Assembly (NCBI RefSeq): GCF_002482385.1
Contig: NZ_DLFW01000045.1
Span: forward strand, 1-64,000
Source of the DNA: Dysgonomonas sp. UBA7710
GTDB lineage: Bacteria; Bacteroidota; Bacteroidia; Bacteroidales; Dysgonomonadaceae
Direction: 5' to 3'
Length of the DNA: 64,000 nucleotides
This document shows, one piece after another, positions 8,853 to 17,305 of this stretch. The position numbers were made by a program, and so were the translations under genes. The notes under the pieces were generated by a model that saw only the letters and a list, made by a program, of their open reading frames with translations, was not told the DNA's origin and did not search any database. Numbering within the stretch: the first letter of the stretch is position 1; every line of letters starts with the position of its first letter.

Positions 8853-8949
8853 TAAGTAAAAGAAAATGTTTAATGCTACATTATTTAGTCATAACTAACT
8901 ATTGCTGTTTCAGATACGAAAGCAGTAAATAGGTCTGTGACCTTAATTA
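8853..8949 (+). repeat. 97-nt leader element shared with nrfH, copy 1
   Basis: These 97 nt align with the minus strand of 59860-59764 at roughly 70% identity. Both begin TAAGTAAAAGA and both end with AAATAGGTCTGTGACCTTA plus ATTA, a few bases before a start codon. The 3' part contains a small hairpin, AGGTC-TGT-GACCT. The genes it precedes are unrelated. Confidence 0.7.
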
Positions 8950-8958
8950 CTAAAATAA

Positions 8959-11130
8959 ATGAATCAACTTTCCGCAAACGAAGTTTTCAGGCTGGCTGCC
9001 GATATAGTAAGCAATACTTCACAAAGTGTATTCCTTACGGGAAAAGCCGGAACAGGTAAAACTACATTTCTTCATTATATACGACAAAATGTAGATAAGA
9101 ATGTCGTTGTGGCCGCCCCTACGGGTGTTGCCGCCATCAATGCAGGGGGAGTGACATTACATTCCCTGCTTCAATTGCCGTTCGAACCGTTTATTCCCAA
9201 CTTTGAAGGAAAGAAGAAACTGGACTATCATTTCAAGCTGCGCAAGTCTAAAATAGAAATGTTGCGTGAACTCGATCTGCTGATTATAGATGAGGTGAGT
9301 ATGTTGCGTGCCGATATGCTCGACGCCATCGATTATATGCTGCGCCGCTACAGAAACAACCAGCAGGCCTTTGGCGGGGTGCAGATCCTGTTTATCGGGG
9401 ATATGTTCCAGTTGCCACCTGTCGTGCAAACTTCGGAATGGGAACTGCTGAAGCATCATTATCCATCCCCGTTCTTTTTCCATGCGCAGGTACTGGCCGA
9501 TTATACACCTCTTTATATAGAGCTGAAAACGATATACAGGCAGCAGGATCAGCAATTTATCGATATACTCAACCGTATCCGTAACAATTGCGCCACATCT
9601 CAGGATTTGCAGGTGCTCAACCAGCGTTATAATCCCACATTCAGACTGCCCGAAGAAAACCGCTATATTGTTCTTTGCACACACAACTATAAGGCCGACC
9701 GTATCAATAGTGAAGAGTTATCGAGATTAGCAGGTAAAGAATATAAATTCAACGGGGACGTGAAAGGGGATTTCTCCGAAAATTCCCTTCCAACCGAAGC
9801 CAGTCTAACGCTTAAAGAAGGAGCGCAGGTCATGTTCGTGAAGAATGACGCAGGAGAAAAACGCAGGTATTATAACGGAAAACTGGCTACCATTTGCCTC
9901 TTGACGGAAGATAAGATACAGGTACGCTTCGAAAACGGGGAGGAAATGGAATTGGAAAGTGAAACATGGCGTAATGTCCGTTACAAACTGAACGAGGAAT
10001 CCGGAGAAATAGAAGAGGAGGAACTGGGATCATTCACTCAATACCCGATACGCCTTGCATGGGCAATCACTATCCACAAAAGTCAGGGGCTTACATTCGA
10101 CCGGGTGGTGATAGATGCGGGACAGGCTTTTGCCGCGGGTCAGGTATATGTGGCGCTTAGCCGTTGTACTTCCTTGGAGGGGATTGTATTGTTTTCGCGT
10201 ATCACGGCGCAAAGCATAAGCACCGACCAGTTTGCTTTGGAGTTCGCGGATAAAGAGCAAAGTCCGGAATATCTCCGTCAGATATTAATCCGGGAAAAAC
10301 CTCGTTATTGTGCCGGACAGATAAAGAAATATTTCGACTGGACACCATTTATCCGTAGCTTGCATTCTTTGTATGACCTTGCGACAGAAAAGAAAATTCC
10401 CAGGCAGGAAGAAACGCAGGCGATGATTGCCAGATTGTGCAGCAGAGCTGTGGAGCAGCAGGAGATAGCCCTGAATTTTACGAAGGAACTGAACCGGATA
10501 CTGTCGGCACCGAATCCAGATATTAACCATCTCCGGGAACGTGTACAGAAAGGAATCCTGTATTTCCATAAAGATGTGCAGCAATATATAATACTGCCTG
10601 TGGAAGAGCATCTGAACAGTCTTAAAAATGCGTCGAAAGTAAAACAATATCTGAAGAAAGCTAAAGAGATACATGTTACTTTACTTCGTTTACTCGAACG
10701 CTTGGAGTTTGTCCGCTATGGTGACGTCAATCTTACTGAAGGGCTATCTTTTAATAAGATAACATTGCCTGAAGAAGAAATTACAGAAACAAAACCGGAG
10801 AAAAAGGAACGGCCGCAGAAAGGTGATTCGCAACGCCTGACTCTATCTCTCTTCAACGACGGGAAGTCGGTGAAAGAGATTTCCAAGGAACGTAATCTGG
10901 CTGTGACAACAATCGAAGGTCATCTGGCCGGTTTCGTACTTACAGGAGAGCTGGCTGTTGGGCGTCTGGTTGATGAAACCAGAATGGAATATATGCTTCC
11001 TATATTGAGAGAGACGGCACCTCAGACTCCGTTGTCCGAGATAAAGGAGAGATTGTCCAAAGAATGCTCTTATCTTGATATTAAGGCGGTGATGAATTAT
11101 ATTAGATATACAGAGGGCACGGTCGGTTAG
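8959..11130 (+). CDS. Pif1/RecD-like DNA helicase with C-terminal helix-turn-helix
   Basis: 723 residues, superfamily 1B helicase. It has Walker A GKAGTGKTTF (about residue 27), APTGVAAINAGGVTLHS, the Walker B region LLIIDEVSM, IGDMFQLPPVV, and near the end of the motor core AITIHKSQGLTFDRVVID and YVALSRC. After a charged linker comes an HTH_40-like domain (about 625-720: LSLFNDGKSVKEISKERNLA), also found at the C terminus of RecQ-type proteins. Such enzymes unwind DNA 5' to 3' and act on stalled forks or G-quadruplexes; that role is family knowledge. It is a single gene behind the shared leader. Confidence 0.85.
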   Translation: MNQLSANEVFRLAADIVSNTSQSVFLTGKAGTGKTTFLHYIRQNVDKNVVVAAPTGVAAINAGGVTLHSLLQLPFEPFIPNFEGKKKLDYHFKLRKSKIEMLRELDLLIIDEVSMLRADMLDAIDYMLRRYRNNQQAFGGVQILFIGDMFQLPPVVQTSEWELLKHHYPSPFFFHAQVLADYTPLYIELKTIYRQQDQQFIDILNRIRNNCATSQDLQVLNQRYNPTFRLPEENRYIVLCTHNYKADRINSEELSRLAGKEYKFNGDVKGDFSENSLPTEASLTLKEGAQVMFVKNDAGEKRRYYNGKLATICLLTEDKIQVRFENGEEMELESETWRNVRYKLNEESGEIEEEELGSFTQYPIRLAWAITIHKSQGLTFDRVVIDAGQAFAAGQVYVALSRCTSLEGIVLFSRITAQSISTDQFALEFADKEQSPEYLRQILIREKPRYCAGQIKKYFDWTPFIRSLHSLYDLATEKKIPRQEETQAMIARLCSRAVEQQEIALNFTKELNRILSAPNPDINHLRERVQKGILYFHKDVQQYIILPVEEHLNSLKNASKVKQYLKKAKEIHVTLLRLLERLEFVRYGDVNLTEGLSFNKITLPEEEITETKPEKKERPQKGDSQRLTLSLFNDGKSVKEISKERNLAVTTIEGHLAGFVLTGELAVGRLVDETRMEYMLPILRETAPQTPLSEIKERLSKECSYLDIKAVMNYIRYTEGTVG

Positions 11131-11234
11131 GATTAATTATCTTTTTCTTTGCTCTACGCCGACTTCACCGGATTGGTTGCCCCGCCTTTGAAATAAAGGC
11201 CGTTTTCGCAAGGCGACGATTTAATTACGGAATC

Positions 11235-11251
11235 TTTTGTCATGTACTATG
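11235..11251 (+). repeat. 17-bp direct repeat, left copy
   Basis: TTTTGTCATGTACTATG is repeated exactly at 17140-17156. The two copies lie just outside the neighbouring core genes (helicase on the left, ahcY and its terminator on the right) and enclose the accessory segment. They may be attachment-type or duplication ends. Confidence 0.6.
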
Positions 11252-11314
11252 ATATTCTCCTCAAAAAACAGTGATAATTAACTATTGACTGCTTTATTTT
11301 TTTTATTTCTCTTT

Positions 11315-11498
11315 GTAGGCGTCTGTTTAAATTTTAACTGAATGTTTTATTATGACTTTCTTTTCGTTCATTTTCAGTCTCTTTTTGGCCGGTTTCTCTG
11401 TTCACTCAATTCAAATAACCCGTTATTATCATTCTGCGAACAGAGAAAACATCTCAAAAATAACTCTAAAAATTGGAACGGATAAAATTTAAACAGGC

Positions 11499-11503
<5 letters not shown>
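11315..11503. mobile_element. MITE-like element with imperfect terminal inverted repeats
   Basis: The left end (11315-11336) and the inverted right end (11483-11503) both read GTAG, a variable 2-4 bases, then CTGTTTAAATTTTA. The 189-bp interior has no gene but contains a second inverted pair (GTTTCTCTGTTC, GAACAGAGAAAAC). An end-like sequence, AAAATTTAAACAG, also occurs alone near 46.11 kb. No target duplication is clear. Confidence 0.4.
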
Positions 11504-11760
<257 letters not shown>

Positions 11761-11930
11761 ATATTTTCCGGTAACATACGAATATCCTGCTGTCACCGGT
11801 ATCCGGGAGGATGATACTATTTCGGCAGGATGTTTCCAACTTTACACACAAATTTTGGCTGTGCGGCTATAAATATGCCGCACAGCTTTTTTTATTCACA
11901 AACGATAAATCTTAAAACACTACACTAAGT

Positions 11931-14900
11931 ATGAAACAAAAACAAAACAAACTGAAACTAACAATTATCCTAATCCTGCTGACTGCATGTATCGGCACTA
12001 CTTACGCGCAAGTCACGATAGGCTCGGGTCTCGAGCCGGTTCAGGGCGCCTTGCTCGACCTCAAAGAGAAGGATGACCCTTCGGGAGGCGTCACATCTGA
12101 AAAGGGGTTGAACCTTTCACGGGTCAGGCTCACCGACCGGAACAACCTTTACCCCATGTTTGAGACTGCTCCCGGATCGGGTATAGCAAACAGCGATTAC
12201 AATGCTTCGGATAAAAAGGCAGCCCAGGATGCCATACATACCGGGTTGACCGTGTATAACGTCAATGAAGCGAACGGCTTTGTCAAGTGCGTCTATGTAT
12301 GGGTGGGGAATAAGTGGGTCAGCCTGTGTGACGGTAATACTTCTACCGTCTGTCCGCTGGAGTTGAAAAGCGCGGCCTCGGGAGGTCAGGATAAATACAC
12401 AGAAACCGTCGAGGCTACAACGAATCAATCGACTACGGCAACATACGCCATCAAAGGGCAATGTTGTACTACAAGTGGCAACTACACATATACGATTCTC
12501 TCCGGCACAGGTTTAACCTCCTCGGGCACTGATGTGGAAGTGTCGCCGCAAAATACTTCGGGAGTGTTTTCCGTTACGTTCAGGACTGCGAATCCGGGTG
12601 CCGCGCCGCGTGTAACACTGGTTAAGGTAGCCGATCCCTGCGGCAATACGGCTTATTTTACTGCCGTGCAGAAAGGAACTTCTACATCTGCCAATTGCCC
12701 TTTAACCCTGGATAATTATACGGAGACTGTTGCGTCAACGGCGCTGGCTCATAGCACTATAACCGCAACAAAAGGTTCGTGCTGTTCAGGCGCCAACTAC
12801 ACTTATACGAAAATATCGGGAGACGGAACTCTGTCCGTTACCACGAATACCAGCGGCGAGTTTACCGTAACGTACAACGCGGCCAATACAAGCGCGGCTC
12901 CCCGCGTGACGGTGGTAAAAGTAACCGACGACTGCGGTAATGCCGCTTATTTTGCAGCCGTACAGCAAGGACCCGTTACCGCTACCGCTTCGACGGCTTG
13001 TTCCATGACATTTAACGGTACGTCACCCGCAAACGATTCATACGCTGACAAGCCGTATGCAATATTCGACCCGGAAGCGTATGTTTCATTAAATAACGCA
13101 AATATTGTAACAGCCGTAAGCAGTTGTTGCTCCGCAGACCCGGCAACGCCATTTTCAATGAGCATAACCGGTGGAAACTTCGACAACAGTGGCAACGTTC
13201 ATCTCGACTTCATGACCACTCCTAATGAAAATACCCGTAAAAATACGGGGACATTCCGTCTCCAGTGGAAAACGCCAAATCCGAATATAGACCCACGCGT
13301 GGCTGTGGTAAAAGTAACGGATGATTGCGGAAACTCTGGTTATTTTACAGTCATACAGAGAGGTAAGGATTCGACAGGCGCCCTGACATTCAAGGGTACT
13401 GCGCCGTCGCCCGAAGGCAATAATTATGCCGACAAACCGTATTGGATATCCGATGCCGGTGGCGCTACGCTGGCTAATGCAAATATAGTGACGGCTATAA
13501 GTGAAAAATGCCCGTCGGACGAAAACCCATTCAGATCAATAAGTATAATAGGCGGAAACTTCGACAACAGTGGCAACGCTTTTCTGGATTTCACCACCAC
13601 ACCTAATGAAAATGCCCGTAATAATACGGGGACATTCCGTCTACAGTGGAAAACGCCAAATACGTCTTCAGACCCGCGCGTAGCTGTGGTAAAAATAGTG
13701 GATGACTGCGACAACATCGGTTACTTTACCGCCGTGCAGAAAGGACAGGCCTCTTCGGGTTCGACAGACAAGTGCCATATGACATTTTCCGGCGGCAATG
13801 CATACAGGGACGTGGCGGCAGCCGGAGAAAACAATATTGAGATAACAGCGTCAAGTACATGTTGCACTATCTCCGGCAACTGGAGTTTCACATCCGGCGA
13901 CCCAGGCGTGATCGGTAGCGGAACTGTTTCAGGCAACGGAACGGCTACCTACCGTGTAAACGTTCCGGCGAACACCTCTGCCGACCCGCGTACGATCCTC
14001 CTGACAATCAAAGACCCTTGCGATAATTACGGCTACTACGTCATCATACAGAAAGGCGCGGTATGCCCGGTAACATTTTCCAATAGCAGGCCGTATGCGA
14101 TAATTGCGTCAACTGCAACCTCCGCCACAACAGGCGTATCGTCCTGTTGCACGATAGCCAATAAGACGAATCTTCCCGTTTCACTTCTCCCTGCCGGCAA
14201 CTATGCTTCCGCTTCGGTCAGCAACGGTACGCTTACCGTTACCTTTACCGCAAATACGTCTGAAACCGACGACCGTACGGCTGTGGTAACAGTCACCGAT
14301 GCATGCGGCAACACAGGGTATTTTACGGTAGTGCAAAAAGCAAAAGCCGCCTCTTCGGCTGCTTCCGCCTGCAATATAACCGTCACTGGTACGTCTGGCC
14401 TGCCATATGTGATTCTCAATCCGGCCGAAACAGCTATTACCGGTAATATAACAGCCGCTTACAGTCCGGTGAATTGTTGTACCCAATCGGGTAGCTGGAC
14501 ATTCTCCGGCACCTCCGGTATCCTCAGGGGACTTCCGCAGTCGTCATCTACCGGCTCGATCACCGGCGTATCGTTCGACGGGAGCAATACGGGGCAGAGC
14601 GATCGCGTAGCCGTGATAAAGGCTGTCGACCCTTGCGGCAATGAAGGCTACTTCGTAGCTATCCAGAAAGGGACACCCCCACTCTGCGAGATAACAGCCA
14701 CCGAGCGGGTGAAAGTTGTTGCCTCATCAGCGACATCGGCATCTTTTACGAATCTCTCTTCCTCCTCTTGCTGTACGAATCAAACATTCAGTATTGACGG
14801 AACAGTAACGGGCGGTTCGGCCACTATTAGCGGCACTACGCTTAACGTTACCTTTGCCGCGAATACATCTGAAACCGACGACCGTATAGTAGTGGTAAGG

Positions 14901-15431
14901 GTAAAGGACGGCTGCGGCAATGCAGGAACTTTTACAGTAGTGCAGAAAGCGAAGGCTGCCGTAAACGGGATGGGCTCTGTTGGTCAGTTTATTCCCGGCC
15001 GCGCCGTGAGGGGCATAGACGGTTGGGCGGCTGTCTTGAACCAATCCTTCCCCGCTGGCAAGTATCGCGTGTACGGCTGGCTTTCAAAAGAATCCACATG
15101 GCCAGCTCGCGTCTGGTACAGCGTGAATGGACGCGCAAACAACTCTGTTAGTAGAACACTGGTTGATTACGGAAGCCTGAACGATGGTTCTATATCTGCT
15201 TCTAATCTTACGACAGACGGTGAACGTGTGGCCATGATGGCCCTGATGTCACCCGCTTTTGCCAAAAGACAGAGCCAAGTTTGGTATAATTGGTGCGTTT
15301 TCGAGATAGTGATACCTGAGGCATGGACTCCGATTGGCTCTGATCCTTATGGCGATCAAGGGGACACCGGAATACCAAGTGTTGCTTTTGACGGACTAGC
15401 TTATATACTAGGGTATGTGCGGATGCAGTGA
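11931..15431 (+). CDS. Large secreted protein with eight CC...D-x-CGN repeats, adhesin-like
   Basis: 1166 residues with a Sec signal peptide ending near TYAQ (about residue 27). An N-terminal module (28-140) has the Bacteroidota surface-protein pattern VTIGSG...ALLDLKE...GLNLSRVRL...GLTVYNV. Then come eight beta-rich repeats of roughly 90-130 residues. Each contains a Cys (usually a CC pair) and ends in D-x-C-(G/D)-N-x-x-x-F-x-x-(V/I)-Q-(K/R/Q)-(G/A), near 234, 332, 463, 589, 694, 789, 899 and 992. Repeats 3 and 4 are nearly identical even in DNA. A separate C-terminal domain (about 1008-1166) follows. The repeat ends recall BACON-type Ig-like folds; disulfide bonding is inferred. The gene is visibly richer in G+C than its neighbours, which suggests transfer. 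Adhesion is a guess. Confidence 0.75.
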   Translation: MKQKQNKLKLTIILILLTACIGTTYAQVTIGSGLEPVQGALLDLKEKDDPSGGVTSEKGLNLSRVRLTDRNNLYPMFETAPGSGIANSDYNASDKKAAQDAIHTGLTVYNVNEANGFVKCVYVWVGNKWVSLCDGNTSTVCPLELKSAASGGQDKYTETVEATTNQSTTATYAIKGQCCTTSGNYTYTILSGTGLTSSGTDVEVSPQNTSGVFSVTFRTANPGAAPRVTLVKVADPCGNTAYFTAVQKGTSTSANCPLTLDNYTETVASTALAHSTITATKGSCCSGANYTYTKISGDGTLSVTTNTSGEFTVTYNAANTSAAPRVTVVKVTDDCGNAAYFAAVQQGPVTATASTACSMTFNGTSPANDSYADKPYAIFDPEAYVSLNNANIVTAVSSCCSADPATPFSMSITGGNFDNSGNVHLDFMTTPNENTRKNTGTFRLQWKTPNPNIDPRVAVVKVTDDCGNSGYFTVIQRGKDSTGALTFKGTAPSPEGNNYADKPYWISDAGGATLANANIVTAISEKCPSDENPFRSISIIGGNFDNSGNAFLDFTTTPNENARNNTGTFRLQWKTPNTSSDPRVAVVKIVDDCDNIGYFTAVQKGQASSGSTDKCHMTFSGGNAYRDVAAAGENNIEITASSTCCTISGNWSFTSGDPGVIGSGTVSGNGTATYRVNVPANTSADPRTILLTIKDPCDNYGYYVIIQKGAVCPVTFSNSRPYAIIASTATSATTGVSSCCTIANKTNLPVSLLPAGNYASASVSNGTLTVTFTANTSETDDRTAVVTVTDACGNTGYFTVVQKAKAASSAASACNITVTGTSGLPYVILNPAETAITGNITAAYSPVNCCTQSGSWTFSGTSGILRGLPQSSSTGSITGVSFDGSNTGQSDRVAVIKAVDPCGNEGYFVAIQKGTPPLCEITATERVKVVASSATSASFTNLSSSSCCTNQTFSIDGTVTGGSATISGTTLNVTFAANTSETDDRIVVVRVKDGCGNAGTFTVVQKAKAAVNGMGSVGQFIPGRAVRGIDGWAAVLNQSFPAGKYRVYGWLSKESTWPARVWYSVNGRANNSVSRTLVDYGSLNDGSISASNLTTDGERVAMMALMSPAFAKRQSQVWYNWCVFEIVIPEAWTPIGSDPYGDQGDTGIPSVAFDGLAYILGYVRMQ

Positions 15432-15438
15432 GACTCGT

Positions 15439-15497
15439 GCTCGCGCAGACGTCCTGTGCTTGTTGCAAAAGATGTCCGCGTGAGCGGTGTTTTTTTT
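15439..15497 (+). terminator. Hairpin terminator after the secreted protein; repeat hairpin copy A
   Basis: GCTCGCGCAGACGTC (15439-15453) pairs with GATGTCCGCGTGAGC (15471-15485) at 14 of 15 positions, counting two G-U pairs. A run of eight T follows at 15490. It lies eight bases after the stop codon. The same arms occur at 15640-15722 around a different loop. Confidence 0.75.
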
Positions 15498-15594
15498 CAA
15501 CACACAGGAGGCAACCCTTGCTATAAAGGAAAAAAGTTTCCCTTGTAAATAATAACATTCGATTCATTATTTATTGTATTAAGTTTATTGTAAG

Positions 15595-15624
15595 CCTGTG
15601 GGTCGTGATGATCCGCAGGTTTTT
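15595..15624 (+). terminator. Second hairpin terminator (GTGGGTC...GATCCGCAG type)
   Basis: CCTGTGGGTC (15595-15604) pairs with GATCCGCAGG (15610-15619) with two G-U pairs, followed by five T. A near copy terminates the next gene at 17019-17053. Confidence 0.75.
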
Positions 15625-15639
15625 GCTTATCAGGCTCCT

Positions 15640-15722
15640 GCTCGCGTAGACGTCCCGTCTGTGTGTTGCGAAGCAAAAAGTTTGCTCTATGAGCAAGACA
15701 CGGACAAGATGTCCGCGCGAGC
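15640..15722. repeat. Repeat hairpin copy B
   Basis: The arms GCTCGCGTAGACGTC (15640-15654) and GATGTCCGCGCGAGC (15708-15722) match copy A at 15439-15485. The inside is longer (53 nt rather than 17) and contains a GCAAAAAGTTTGC hairpin. The rest of 15725-15985 shows no gene. Confidence 0.6.
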
Positions 15723-15985
15723 GGCGCTCTATTGAGTAAGAGACGGATTATAAGTTCGCGCTGGCAAAGGAAAAGCTACCATGTACGAAAACATTAAAAT
15801 GATTATCAAAAGCTCCTGCTTATTCTCCTATTCTCTATCCTGTACTCATTATTATATTTATAAAGCTAAACTTTACTTTTAACTATAACGCAGGCAGAGC
15901 CTACGCCAAAGGGGACACACAATGGGCAATAAATATTTTGTGTTTCTTTTCAAAAAATATTTCATATTTTCCAAAAATTCAGAAT

Positions 15986-16240
15986 TTCTACAAAATTGAC
16001 CCATATACTTGCACCGCGAAATAATAGAAAAACCGGATTATCCGGATATGAGAAGTATTATGGCTATTAAATATATGAAGTTGATTTCTTTTTTTTCGGT
16101 AACAGATAACGCCGGAAGGAGAGAGTATTACGTCCGTTTTTTTTCGTTTTTTTCTTCTGAAAGTTTGTCGGTTGGCCCCGTTTTATTAGAGAGAGCTAAT
16201 TCACAGGACACGAAATCCTTTGCGCGTATAAGCGTATAAA
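15986..16240 (+). repeat. Leader cassette copy 2, upstream of the ASCH-like gene
   Basis: This is collinear with 11499-11760: CTACAAAATTG, TATACTTGC, a T-rich run, CTGAAAGTTTG, TTTTATTAGAGAGAG and AAATCCTTTGCGCG. The AG tract is only four units long. The next start codon is at 16337, so a leader of about 320 nt is implied. Confidence 0.65.
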
Positions 16241-16336
16241 TTTATACAAATGATTATGCTCGAAGTAAATCTATTCTTTGTAGAGGTGTACTGATAGGTC
16301 TTTTAGAATGAACTAACTTTTATTTTTTTACATAAG

Positions 16337-16804
16337 ATGCTTAAGACAGTAAAGAAATTTTTAGGGATGAGGAAATGCTTCCTGCTCACTGTTCCTGCCT
16401 ATTATCCCGTCTGGCACAGCCGATACGGGGAAGATACTCAACTTGTTACACGGCTGTCGCGGAGCAGGGATGCGAAGATACACGCCATAAAATTCAATAT
16501 CGGTTATTGGCGCGACGCGGCCTGCAAGTTTAGCACGGGAAAGTACGACCTGCTTATCTGTTATAAGGGCGATGATCCGGAAGAGAGGAAGTTTTATCCG
16601 TTGAAACATGCCTGTTACCTGCATATCCAGGTTGGGCGTTTTCCCATCGAAGGAAAGGATCATATCCTGATAGACGGGTGGGAAGTGGCGGTAGATAAGG
16701 TTGCCCGTAACGAGGGATACAGCGTGGATGATTTTCTGGAATTGAGAAAGCATGTAGGCTCGCGGGAGTTCTGTATCGTCCATTTTACGGAGTTCAGGTA
16801 CTGA
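16337..16804 (+). CDS. Small ASCH/PUA-fold-like protein of prophage or mobile-element type
   Basis: 155 residues, no signal peptide. The pattern LLTVPAYYPVWHSRYGE...KIHAIKFNIGYWRDAACKFSTGKYDLLICY and the tail ...VARNEGYSVDDF...FCIVHFTEFRY resembles small ASCH-like proteins of Bacteroidota prophages and conjugative elements (typical ending MAIIHFTKFRY, from memory). ASCH/PUA folds often bind RNA or modified bases; the role here is unknown. The gene sits alone with its own leader cassette and terminator inside the segment bounded by direct repeats, with no phage structural genes nearby, so it is probably a relic or a cargo gene. Confidence 0.5.
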   Translation: MLKTVKKFLGMRKCFLLTVPAYYPVWHSRYGEDTQLVTRLSRSRDAKIHAIKFNIGYWRDAACKFSTGKYDLLICYKGDDPEERKFYPLKHACYLHIQVGRFPIEGKDHILIDGWEVAVDKVARNEGYSVDDFLELRKHVGSREFCIVHFTEFRY

Positions 16805-17018
16805 AAGCGTTGTCGGTTGCGTGATGTTCAAAAAATATCGGTCGGTTTTTCAGACGCTTGTGTATGTTATCCCGTATTCATTATGTGCATCATCTACCGG
16901 AGCGCGAATAAGATAAACTATTATCCGGAAAAATGACGGAAATAGAAAAATTTAGGTAAAGTCAGTTATATAATCCGTGAAATGAATGCCAAAAGCATTC
17001 GTAATACTTCACTATTGG

Positions 17019-17053
17019 AAATCTGTGGGTCGGGATGATCCGCAGATTTTTTT
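17019..17053 (+). terminator. Hairpin terminator of the ASCH-like gene
   Basis: AAATCTGTGGGTC pairs with GATCCGCAGATTT around GGGAT, then a T run. It is the sister of the terminator at 15595-15624. Confidence 0.8.
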
Positions 17054-17139
17054 ATGGGGCACATTGCTTTTTTCTGTGAGTCGCGAAATATTTTTCTTAA
17101 AGTTTATCTATATTATAAAGCTATAAGTTTTTTATATTT

Positions 17140-17156
17140 TTTTGTCATGTACTATG
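17140..17156 (+). repeat. 17-bp direct repeat, right copy
   Basis: Exact copy of 11235-11251, on the same strand, 5.9 kb away. Between here and 16805 only the terminator at 17019-17053 is seen. Confidence 0.6.
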
Positions 17157-17208
17157 CAAAATAATATAAGCTGATTTTCATCTTATACTTAACAGTGAAA
17201 ATCCCAGT

Positions 17209-17265
17209 AAAAAAAATAATCTTTTCAAATCCTTGTTCTTGAAAATAAGGTTTGAAAAGATTATT
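17209..17265 (-). terminator. Strong terminator of manC-ahcY
   Basis: AATAATCTTTTCAAATCCTT (17215-17234) pairs with AAGG plus TTTGAAAAGATTATT (17247-17265) with one bulged base. On the minus strand it is followed by a run of seven or more T. Confidence 0.85.
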
Positions 17266-17305
17266 ATGCCGGGAATCAACTTTTTTGTTGATTATTTAAT
17301 CACGA

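Noticed and set aside
16009..16239. 76-codon open frame before the ASCH-like gene
   Set aside because: It lies entirely in the duplicated leader; the sister leader does not keep the frame.
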